Part shown: piece by piece, positions 1 through 5,167 of the stretch
Layout of the letters: each line of letters opens with the position of its first letter
Numbering within the stretch: the stretch's first letter is position 1
NCBI GenBank assembly: GCA_002733945.2
Contig: NVXO02000002.1
Span: 5,203-10,557 of the forward strand
Length of the DNA: 5,355 bases
From: Sulfurimonas sp.
Lineage (GTDB): Bacteria > Campylobacterota > Campylobacteria > Campylobacterales > Sulfurimonadaceae
Reading direction: 5' to 3'
Made by a program: the position numbers and the translations under genes
Notes under the pieces: generated by a model
What the model was told of the DNA's origin: nothing
Database searches by the model: none
The model's input: only the letters and a program-made list of their open reading frames with translations

Positions 1-2060
1 TCACATTGTGTTCCTGCTCTCGCACCAACTATCGCTTTTTCTATCATCACTAATTGTTTAGCTTTATAGTAGTTTGAAAAGTGTTTTTCTGTATCTGAAA
101 GTGAGACTGATTCTTTTACATCATAAATTTTTCCACCTTGTAGGTTTAATTTTACTCTGATTCTATCGTTCAACTCACTTCTATCCATATTTGAAGAAGC
201 AATTAAGAGTGTGTTTTTTCTGTCAGACAAGTACTCGTTTATCGCACTACTATATTTATCATGTGCATCTATCTCTTTTATTGAAGATGTCTTTTCTAAC
301 ATCTCGTAAGCTTGTGATAGATATTGATTTTTAACCGCAGCATATAACTCTTTCATATCTTGAGTTTTAGCTCTCATTCCCTGAGTCATTTCACAAACCT
401 TTACAATACTTTTAGATTGTAATTGTTGAAATATCGCTCCAGCAGATAAAGTTTGAAACTGTTTCTGGTCTCCTATAAGAACAATTTTTGAACCATTCTC
501 TTTCGCTTTTTCCATAAGTACTTTCAACTGTTTTGAGCCAATCATTCCAGATTCGTCAACTAAATATATTTGATTCTTTTTAAACTCTTTTTGATTCAAG
601 AACGAGTGTAAAGTTTGAGATTTAATATTAGCTTCTTTTTCTATTTCACTTGCTGCTTGTCCTGTATATGCAAGACCTACTAATTCAGGTTTATTCTCAT
701 CATCCATTTGTTTAATGAATTCATTTACTTGATTGAGCATGTAAGTTTTACCAACTCCTGCATCACCTTGAATCACACTTACAATATCTTTAGAGTTGAG
801 TATAAAGTTAGCAGCTTGTTTTTGTCCTGTAGTCATGCTTGTTTCTTGCATAAACTTGTTTGACTCTTCAAACTCAACAACACTCTCAAGAGTGTTTTCA
901 ACTGCTTTGATTTCTTTAACAATATCTATTTCAATCGACATCATCTCTTGTGTTGTGTATAAATTATCTTGCAAATTAACAAGCTCAGAAGAGCTTTGTA
1001 TTTCACTTAAAAATTCATCTAGGGAATAATCCGAAATAGATAATTTCAGAGCCTCTTTAAGAAGCTCTTCTTTTGAAAAAACAGATTCTTTGTCTGTTTT
1101 AATCTCAATAGCTCTCTCTAGTACCTCGCTTACAGTCAACTTTGTATGCTGATGTTGTTGATGCTTTATATTTTCTCGTAAAACACTTATATCTTCAAGA
1201 GCTTCCGCTCTTTGTATATTTGCAGACTTGATAGCCTTCCTATCTATGTTTTTATCTTTACTTTTTCGACTATCAAGAGCTGCCATTTCCTTGAGCTTTG
1301 CATCTTCCATCTTTGGATACTCTTTTTTAAGTTCTTCATATCTAATCTTTGTTTGTTGTGCTCGTGTTGAGAACTCACTTAGTAGTTCTTCACTTACACC
1401 TTTTACTTCAAATAAGCCTTTTTTTGCACTTGTTACTTCAATTTCGTAATGAAGCTCTTTAAGGTTCTGAGCAAGATGATTTCTATAAATCTGTCCAAAA
1501 AGCATCTTGTTCTCAAACAACTGCTCATTAAAAAGTGCTCTGAACTTTCCATCCTCTCGTTGAGTCATGTTAAGCACAAAGGCATGAGTATGTAGCTGAG
1601 GGTCTAACTCTCTGCTCGTATCGTGTTGAAACAGTGCTGCTACAATATTACCTGTATCGACAACCTCACGAACACCATCTTTTTGATGTCGAGTTTGTAT
1701 ATAATTCTCTTCTATGAATCTAAGAGTCTCTTCAACTGCTCTATCATGTGCATTTCTTATCTCTTTGTTCTCTTCATCACCAAGAACTTCACACAATACA
1801 GATACACTCTTCGGAGCTGAAAAAGTCAAATCCGTTCCAGCTCTCTTACTTGTATCAACTAATACCTCCTCACTAGTTGGATGAATCCCATGACACAGTC
1901 GTTCAAACTCTTCAAATTTAAACTCTTTTAAACCTAATGTTTGAGCTGCTTTACCAAACCACTTACCAGCCTCATCTATATTTTCAGACTGATAATAGTT
2001 TTGCTCTTGCTTGTGATAGTGAGCGGCTTGCTCACTGTTCATATTTGAGATACTAAGCAT
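1..2060 (-). CDS. MobF-family conjugative relaxase-helicase (TrwC/TraI-like), 3' end outside the window
   Basis: Bifunctional transfer initiator: it nicks oriT, stays covalently bound to the 5' end, and unwinds the plasmid strand. The start at 2060 gives MLSISNMNSEQAAHYH, aligning with the TrwC start. The relaxase domain spans about residues 1-290. Candidate catalytic tyrosines are Y15 and the Y22-Y23 pair; the second residue of the first pair is His16, where TrwC has Tyr. The block DLTFSAPKSVS (from D77) and the three-histidine metal site (H146, H157, H159 in QHDTSRELDPQLHTH) are intact, with spacing like TrwC. The helicase domain has Walker A GDAGVGKT (432-439), Walker B LVDES (500-504) and motif III IGDQKQ (529-534). 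The frame runs off the edge after 686 codons, so the last helicase motifs and C-terminus are unseen; family members are often 900 residues or more. The start overlaps the upstream HTH gene by 8 bases with no good Shine-Dalgarno, pointing to translational coupling. The family is certain from motifs; the cognate oriT is not identified. Confidence 0.95.
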   Translation of the reverse strand, partial: MLSISNMNSEQAAHYHKQEQNYYQSENIDEAGKWFGKAAQTLGLKEFKFEEFERLCHGIHPTSEEVLVDTSKRAGTDLTFSAPKSVSVLCEVLGDEENKEIRNAHDRAVEETLRFIEENYIQTRHQKDGVREVVDTGNIVAALFQHDTSRELDPQLHTHAFVLNMTQREDGKFRALFNEQLFENKMLFGQIYRNHLAQNLKELHYEIEVTSAKKGLFEVKGVSEELLSEFSTRAQQTKIRYEELKKEYPKMEDAKLKEMAALDSRKSKDKNIDRKAIKSANIQRAEALEDISVLRENIKHQQHQHTKLTVSEVLERAIEIKTDKESVFSKEELLKEALKLSISDYSLDEFLSEIQSSSELVNLQDNLYTTQEMMSIEIDIVKEIKAVENTLESVVEFEESNKFMQETSMTTGQKQAANFILNSKDIVSVIQGDAGVGKTYMLNQVNEFIKQMDDENKPELVGLAYTGQAASEIEKEANIKSQTLHSFLNQKEFKKNQIYLVDESGMIGSKQLKVLMEKAKENGSKIVLIGDQKQFQTLSAGAIFQQLQSKSIVKVCEMTQGMRAKTQDMKELYAAVKNQYLSQAYEMLEKTSSIKEIDAHDKYSSAINEYLSDRKNTLLIASSNMDRSELNDRIRVKLNLQGGKIYDVKESVSLSDTEKHFSNYYKAKQLVMIEKAIVGARAGTQC

Positions 2061-2352
2061 CTTTTTTATCTTTAAACATACTAGTTAGTCGTTTAGCAGC
2101 TTGAGTAGATTTTGAAGAAGGTGCTTGTTTAGTTGAAGTTTTGATATCACTCTCACTTTTCTTTTTAAGCCAAGAAGATAGAGACTGTCTTGAGACAGTT
2201 ATATTTTCTTCGATTGACAAATAATCAACTATTTGCTGTTGTGTAAAATTCTTAGAAATCAAAGTTTCTATATCCTCAGCAAACGGAGAGAGTTTTGAAA
2301 CTCTCTTTTTAGGTTTTGTATCTTTGATAAATTTCTCTAATTTTGCATTCAT
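2053..2352 (-). CDS. Small helix-turn-helix protein, probable relaxosome accessory or regulator
   Basis: A 99-residue basic protein. Residues about 22-65 look like a helix-turn-helix unit: a helix with LISKNFTQQQ, then IVDYLSI, then the turn and recognition helix VSRQSLSSWLKKK (53-65), which fits the pattern of 'repeated reading, short loop, sequence-specific helix' seen in plasmid DNA-binding proteins. The N-terminal 20 residues and the tail from 66 are Lys/Ser/Thr-rich and probably disordered. It sits 12 bases after the ATPase gene, with AAAGG overlapping that gene's stop codon as ribosome-binding site, and overlaps the relaxase start by 8 bases. In MobF plasmids such as R388, a small DNA-binding protein (TrwA) assists the relaxase, and StbA plays a stability role; by position this could be a functional analogue, but no sequence relationship is claimed. 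It could equally be an autoregulator of the operon. Confidence 0.8.
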   Translation of the reverse strand: MNAKLEKFIKDTKPKKRVSKLSPFAEDIETLISKNFTQQQIVDYLSIEENITVSRQSLSSWLKKKSESDIKTSTKQAPSSKSTQAAKRLTSMFKDKKDA

Positions 2353-2364
2353 AATTTACAACCT

Positions 2365-3120
2365 TTACCCTAAACACAATGGTAATAGATGCCATGAGAG
2401 AGTTGACTTCCCAACTCCTCCTTTTGTACTAACAACCGCGAGATTTTTAAAACCTTTTATAGCTTCTTTGAGTGCTGCTAGATTCTCTAATAAATATTCG
2501 TCCGCCATTTGAGACTGTTCGTACTGATGCTTCATTTTAGTCCAAACATCAATATCACCATTACTTTCTTCAAAGAAGAGTTTATTTACATCTTGAGAAT
2601 CGATTTCTCTAGCGATGGAAGCAAGTTGGTCAATGGTGTATCCATTAGAAGCCGCTATCTCAAAAATAGGACTTCTTCTTAAAGTTACATAGTTAGGACT
2701 ATGGTCTAATTTTTCTGCTACTGATGGGATTCCTAATGCTGCATTTCCGAACCAAAAGAGAAACTCTTCTTCTGCACTTGTATGTACTTGATTTAACACA
2801 AACAGAGTCTGTTCAGGCTTTCCAATTAGGTTATAAGTATCTATTGCATTTTTTGCTTGACTTAAGGAATTGGTAACAGGGATGATATATAAAAAATTAT
2901 CCGCTGAACCCTCTTTTTCTAATGTTTCTAAAACCAAAATTGAGTCATTTCCACCTCCTGCATCGATGATAATTTGATTTGACTCATCAACCATCTGCTC
3001 AAATATTGCCTTTCTAAAAGCATCTTTACCTTCTTTAGTTGTTACACTTACTGCTTTAAAATCAGTCTCTAAAAACACATTACTATTATTGTTGTCATCA
3101 ATCTCAATAATTTTTACCAT
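2365..3120 (-). CDS. ParA/MinD-like P-loop ATPase with circularly permuted motif order
   Basis: A 251-residue protein with all main motifs of the deviant-Walker (SIMIBI, ParA/MinD) fold, in rotated order. Residues 2-9 VKIIEIDD correspond to the strand and A' motif that normally follow the first helix. Residues 49-59 QIIIDAGGGND are Walker B. LYIIPVTNSLSQAKNAIDTY (77-96) and LFVLNQVH (106-113) match later core strands and helices. Residues 205-223 form the C-terminal helix of a usual ParA, and only then comes FKNLAVVSTKGGVGKST (224-240), the deviant Walker A with signature Lys233 and Lys238, followed by one short helix and the stop. Ordinary family members start with Walker A. The start has a good site (AAGGA, 6 bases upstream) and directly follows the TAA of the membrane protein gene; the stop is followed by the next gene's ribosome-binding site, so truncation is unlikely. 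The likely role is ATP-dependent positioning or stability of the element, as for StbB/ParA proteins beside transfer genes. That role is inferred. Confidence 0.85.
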   Translation of the reverse strand: MVKIIEIDDNNNSNVFLETDFKAVSVTTKEGKDAFRKAIFEQMVDESNQIIIDAGGGNDSILVLETLEKEGSADNFLYIIPVTNSLSQAKNAIDTYNLIGKPEQTLFVLNQVHTSAEEEFLFWFGNAALGIPSVAEKLDHSPNYVTLRRSPIFEIAASNGYTIDQLASIAREIDSQDVNKLFFEESNGDIDVWTKMKHQYEQSQMADEYLLENLAALKEAIKGFKNLAVVSTKGGVGKSTLSWHLLPLCLG

Positions 3121-3861
3121 TTATTTTCCTTGTTTTTGTTGAATTATTATTGCTTTATACTTGCCACTATTCACTAATTTGCTTTTTAAAAGTATGTACT
3201 TAACACCTTTCTTTTTGTCTGAGCCTATACGGATTCTATGAGAATTTTTAAACTCTTCAATAATAGAGATTTCACTTGCTGTTAAGTGTTGTGATGCTTC
3301 TCTCTCATTTAATATTAAATGAGCCACAAAGCCACTAGCAAAAGCAAAAACACTCACTAATATAAAACCAAATAGTCGATGTTTTTTTATCTTCTTATTT
3401 ATAATTGTCAGTTTTGAACTGATTTCATCCAGCTCATTTAAATCCACCTTGTCTGTTGTAATCTCTATCTTGTTTTGTAAAGTTTTAAGAGCTATTTCAA
3501 ACTGTTTCTCAAAGCTAGAAGTGTCTATTGAAATATCCTTGAGACTTTCAAGGTGTTTTTTAATATCTCCTAGCCCTTCATAATCATTTAGTTCCTTAAT
3601 ACTCGATTCTAACGACAATGAGGCATATGTTAAAGCATCTAAAAACTGTCGAGAGGTATTTATATTGAGAAAGTCAGATTCAACTTGCTCAACCTTTTTT
3701 TCCTTCTGCTTTGGAAGAGCCTTCTTTTCAGCTAGTTCAATATTAGCCTCTTCTTTAATAGGCATCTCCTTTTCTATATCTTTGGGTAACTCTGTTTTTG
3801 AAACTGCTTCAGATATAGCATCATCATTAGGGTTCTGCATATCATCAAATTCATCACTCAT
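3121..3861 (-). CDS. Single-pass membrane protein with coiled-coil cytoplasmic region, function unknown
   Basis: A 246-residue protein I cannot assign to a family. Residues 1-60 are strongly charged (runs of Glu, Asp and Lys) and probably disordered. Residues about 72-160 look helical and coiled-coil forming, rich in Leu, Ile, Glu and Lys. A single membrane helix (FGFILVSVFAFASGFVAHLIL, 164-184 in two parts: FGFILVSVFAF and ASGFVAHLIL) is preceded by KKIKKHR, so the N-terminus should lie in the cytoplasm and residues 185-246 outside it. The outer part ends in a basic strand-like stretch (ISIIEEF to YKAIIIQQKQ). The start has a near-perfect Shine-Dalgarno (AAAGGAGGAG, 3874-3865) inside the end of the preceding gene, which it overlaps by 8 bases. 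Its TAA abuts the ATPase ATG in the same frame. Position suggests a membrane partner or anchor for the ATPase or the transfer apparatus; this is inference. Confidence 0.8.
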   Translation of the reverse strand: MSDEFDDMQNPNDDAISEAVSKTELPKDIEKEMPIKEEANIELAEKKALPKQKEKKVEQVESDFLNINTSRQFLDALTYASLSLESSIKELNDYEGLGDIKKHLESLKDISIDTSSFEKQFEIALKTLQNKIEITTDKVDLNELDEISSKLTIINKKIKKHRLFGFILVSVFAFASGFVAHLILNEREASQHLTASEISIIEEFKNSHRIRIGSDKKKGVKYILLKSKLVNSGKYKAIIIQQKQGK

Positions 3862-4078
3862 TATCTCCTCCTTTATCTTCTATAAAAAATAACTCATCCG
3901 TTGTGTTAGTTTCATTATTATCAGGAATAAAAATTAACTCTTCACATTCACAGTTAAATCCATTGTTCAAATTTAATGTTGTTGTATTTTCATATTGAGC
4001 TAGTAGATAACCTATAGATATACCTACACCTATTGCCATTGCTATATAAGCTATCACTTCTTTATAATTCATAATCAT
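3854..4078 (-). CDS. Small N-terminally anchored acidic membrane protein, function unknown
   Basis: A 74-residue protein (72 if the second ATG is used). A hydrophobic, glycine-containing helix at about residues 8-27 (VIAYIAMAIGVGISIGYLLA) is a membrane anchor or uncleaved signal; there is no lipobox. The rest is acidic with few positive charges, so by the positive-inside rule it probably faces the periplasm. It has a close Cys pair (C43, C45) and two copies of an [ED]EL[IF]FIxD element (46-54 and 61-69), apparently an internal duplication. Two starts compete: ATG at 4078 overlaps the stop of the preceding small gene as ATGA, and ATG at 4072 sits 8 bases after GGAG (4084-4081), the better spacing. 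It overlaps the next gene by 8 bases. No family is recognised. Confidence 0.75.
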   Translation of the reverse strand: MIMNYKEVIAYIAMAIGVGISIGYLLAQYENTTTLNLNNGFNCECEELIFIPDNNETNTTDELFFIEDKGGDNE

Positions 4079-4245
4079 TTCTCCTTTAGTAGAAATTTAA
4101 AAAAAGACCTCTGAGAGACCTCAATTTTGTTAACACTCAAGAACCTCTTAAATGCACTAGTGTTGATTTTACCTTTACACTTTCTCTGAAATAACCCTAC
4201 AGCATCTTCACAAGAGAGCTTCTTTTTATTAATTACCATCCTCAT
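4075..4245 (-). CDS. Small basic protein, possible minimal helix-turn-helix
   Basis: A 56-residue open frame (54 from the second ATG at 4239), very rich in Lys and Arg: MRMVINKKKL, then SCEDAVGLFQ, RKCKGKINTS, AFKRFLSVNK, IEVSQRSFFK, FLLKEK. Its stop TGA overlaps the start ATG of the membrane-anchored protein (ATGA), and its own first ATG overlaps the stop of the upstream frame in the same ATGA manner, typical of coupled operon genes. AGGA lies 2 bases before the first ATG and 8 before the second, so 4239 may be the true start. The part FLSVNKIEVSQRSFFKFLLKEK, read in two pieces (FLSVNKIEVS and QRSFFKFLLKEK), resembles the LSIEENITVSRQSLSSWLKKK part of the HTH protein at 2352-2053, suggesting a DNA-binding helix pair. 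It fills a stretch that would otherwise look non-coding. Codon pattern and coupling support it; function is unknown. Confidence 0.6.
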   Translation of the reverse strand: MRMVINKKKLSCEDAVGLFQRKCKGKINTSAFKRFLSVNKIEVSQRSFFKFLLKEK

Positions 4246-4420
4246 AATCCTTTTGTACCTTGCTTTGTGATACTGTCTTGCATGTAGCTATTGAATGATT
4301 CTCCAGCATCATCAGCTTTGACACCTAATATGTCATAAAAATATTTTGGAAGTTTAAATAAACTACTTCTTTAATAAATATTAAGTAGACCATTTCAGAA
4401 CCATCTTCATAAAAGGCTTT
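4242..4420 (-). pseudogene. Possible remnant of a broken small gene
   Basis: Between the AlpA-like gene and the 56-residue gene two protein-like stretches lie in different frames. The first, about 4420-4360, reads KAFYEDGSEMVYLIFIKEVV with an internal ATG at 4393 and stops at 4325. The second, 4370-4242, reads RSSLFKLPKYFYDILGVKAD, then DAGESFNSYMQDSITKQGTKGL, and stops at a TGA overlapping the next ATG. The second has no start codon except an internal Met near its end, but its composition looks like real protein and its stop is coupled to the next gene. The simplest reading is a gene whose front was lost or frameshifted. It could also be chance open frame, or an intact gene hidden by a sequencing error in the A/T-rich runs near 4355-4380. 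Confidence 0.3.
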
Positions 4421-4429
4421 TTAAAAAAC

Positions 4430-4675
4430 TTATGCTGTTTTAACAGTGTCACTAAGCCATTCTGCTATAGCTACTTTTGGGTATAAAATTCGACCTCTTT
4501 TACCATTATTTATTTTCTTATATTCAGGACCTATACCTTCTTTCCTCCAATTTTCTAATGTAGAGCTACTTACTCCAATTACATCTGCTGTCTGCTTCTG
4601 ATTTAAAACAATAATTGTTTTAAATTTTTCGCTTATTTTATTTATATCTTCTAATATCTGTGTTATACTATTCAT
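4430..4675 (-). CDS. AlpA/excisionase-like helix-turn-helix regulator (HTH_17 type)
   Basis: An 81-residue protein of the winged-helix MerR/AlpA/excisionase class common on mobile elements, acting as excision directionality factors or transcription regulators. Residues 1-20 form a helical lead. VLNQKQTADVIGVSSSTLEN (23-42) then WRKEGIGPEY (43-52) is the characteristic unit: strand, first helix with Ala30, turn Gly34-Val-Ser, recognition helix ending in WRKEG. The wing follows (GKRGRILYPK, 58-67), then the terminal AIAEWL helix. ATG at 4675 is the first in-frame start, since a TGA lies 4 codons-worth upstream; its Shine-Dalgarno GGAG (4691-4688) is 12 bases away, longer than ideal. It is divergent from the CI-type repressor across a 111-base region and lies about 185 bases upstream of the transfer operon, which it may control. 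Whether it governs excision or transcription cannot be told, as no integrase is visible. Confidence 0.85.
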   Translation of the reverse strand: MNSITQILEDINKISEKFKTIIVLNQKQTADVIGVSSSTLENWRKEGIGPEYKKINNGKRGRILYPKVAIAEWLSDTVKTA

Positions 4676-4700
4676 TGCTTTTCAATGCTCCTTAACTCTT

Positions 4701-4719
4701 AATATGCAATATTATTGCA
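4701..4719. promoter_or_regulatory. Operator-like box 1 and overlapping inverted repeat
   Basis: AATATGCAATATT (4701-4713) is a hyphenated palindrome, arms AATAT and ATATT around GCA, containing the TATGCAATAT core (4703-4712). It overlaps a second inverted repeat, TGCAA-N5-TTGCA (4705-4719). It lies 26 or more bases upstream of the AlpA-like start and close to that gene's Shine-Dalgarno (4691-4688), so a bound repressor could block leftward expression. Confidence 0.5.
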
Positions 4720-4765
4720 GTTTACCGCTTAAATAAAGCTTAAAAGTGAGTTATTATGAGATAAA

Positions 4766-4775
4766 TATGCAATAT
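4766..4775. promoter_or_regulatory. Operator-like box 2
   Basis: TATGCAATAT, immediately followed by the AGGAA Shine-Dalgarno (4776-4780) of the CI-type repressor gene. Its start is exactly 20 bases before box 3, about two helical turns, so dimers could bind the same DNA face. It extends to TATGCAATATA, shared with box 3. Confidence 0.5.
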
Positions 4776-4785
4776 AGGAACTTTT

Positions 4786-4795
4786 TATGCAATAT
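4786..4795. promoter_or_regulatory. Operator-like box 3 over the repressor start codon
   Basis: TATGCAATAT whose ATG is the start codon of the CI-type repressor (4787), so the first three codons are part of the repeat. With box 2 it flanks the Shine-Dalgarno. This layout fits autorepression by blocking the promoter-proximal region. Confidence 0.5.
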
Positions 4796-5167
4796 AATGC
4801 GGATTTTTATATAGAGAGATTATTAAATTATTATAATCTTGGTACGATAAGTGAACTAGCAACTGTCTTGAATACAAAGCAGACATCTATTTCTAGTTGG
4901 AGAAAAAGAGACTCAGTTAATGCTATCAAAAAAAAATGCCGAGAAGTAGGTATATATAATGATATTTTTACAGAAAACAATAGTCAAGTAATATCCAATA
5001 ATAGTGGGCAAATAGCTCAAAATGTAGATGGAAACCAAAGTTTTCACAATGAAAAAGCTGAAGACTCTATAGATACTGCAACATATAACTTGTTTAAAGA
5101 AGCTTATGAAAAAGCTATTAAAAATGATGATTTGAAAAGCCTGAGAGTTCACTTGATGGACTATTAG
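4787..5167 (+). CDS. Phage CI-type repressor HTH protein with a GQIAQ-motif linker
   Basis: A 126-residue DNA-binding protein. Residues about 5-62 match the bacteriophage CI repressor N-terminal helix-turn-helix: a lead helix, ISELATVLNTKQTSISSWRK (21-40), the conserved R41-D-S-V turn, then a helix KKKCREVGI and YNDIF. In the family this domain binds operators; the usual C-terminal protease/dimerisation domain is absent. Instead comes NNSGQIAQNVDGNQ (71-84), which recurs in the next gene, and a C-terminal helix (LFKEAYEKAIKNDDLKSLRV, 102-121). AGGAA at 4776-4780, 6 bases before the ATG, fixes the start. Three TATGCAATAT boxes lie upstream, one over the start codon, so it probably represses itself and perhaps the divergent AlpA-like gene. 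Its TAG is followed at once by ATG of the next gene in the same frame. The fold is fairly certain; the target is inferred. Confidence 0.85.
   Translation: MQYNADFYIERLLNYYNLGTISELATVLNTKQTSISSWRKRDSVNAIKKKCREVGIYNDIFTENNSQVISNNSGQIAQNVDGNQSFHNEKAEDSIDTATYNLFKEAYEKAIKNDDLKSLRVHLMDY
5006..5038 (+). repeat. Copy 1 of the GQIAQxVxGNQ coding repeat
   Basis: Codes for GQIAQNVDGNQ (residues 74-84 of the CI-type repressor). It differs from copy 2 at 4 of 33 bases, so the similarity holds at DNA as well as protein level. Confidence 0.8.

Larger units (their letters stand above)
4676..4786. promoter_or_regulatory. Divergent control region with repeated TATGCAATAT boxes
   Basis: This 111-base A/T-rich region separates the AlpA-like gene from the CI-type repressor gene and must hold both promoters. 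It contains two complete TATGCAATAT boxes and most of a third, one inverted repeat, and a GCTTAAA direct repeat (4727-4733 and 4738-4744) around an AAGCTT palindrome. A possible rightward -10 is TATTAT at 4752-4757, without a convincing -35, which would not be unusual for Campylobacterota-type promoters. The short repeats could alternatively belong to an oriT or replication origin, but no nic-like sequence is recognised. Confidence 0.55.

Noticed and set aside
796..1820. Rightward open frames at 796-1029, 1228-1449 and 1623-1820
   Set aside because: They lie antisense inside the relaxase gene, have no ribosome-binding sites and show low-complexity Ser/Leu/Phe composition typical of antisense shadows.
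2324..2512. Rightward frame across the HTH/ATPase junction
   Set aside because: It overlaps two well-supported leftward genes and has no motif of its own.
3665..3892. Rightward Ser/Phe-rich frame
   Set aside because: Antisense to the charged N-terminal region of the 246-residue membrane protein; composition is explained by complementing Glu/Lys codons.
4100..4125. GACCTC repeated around TGAGA before an A/T run
   Set aside because: The two copies are direct, not inverted, so no stable stem forms, and the stretch lies inside the 56-residue frame.
4423..4446. CTGTTAAAACAG hairpin followed by a T run after the AlpA-like gene
   Set aside because: The stem is at most 5 bp with an impossibly small 2-base loop, and several bases separate it from the T run; too weak to call a terminator.
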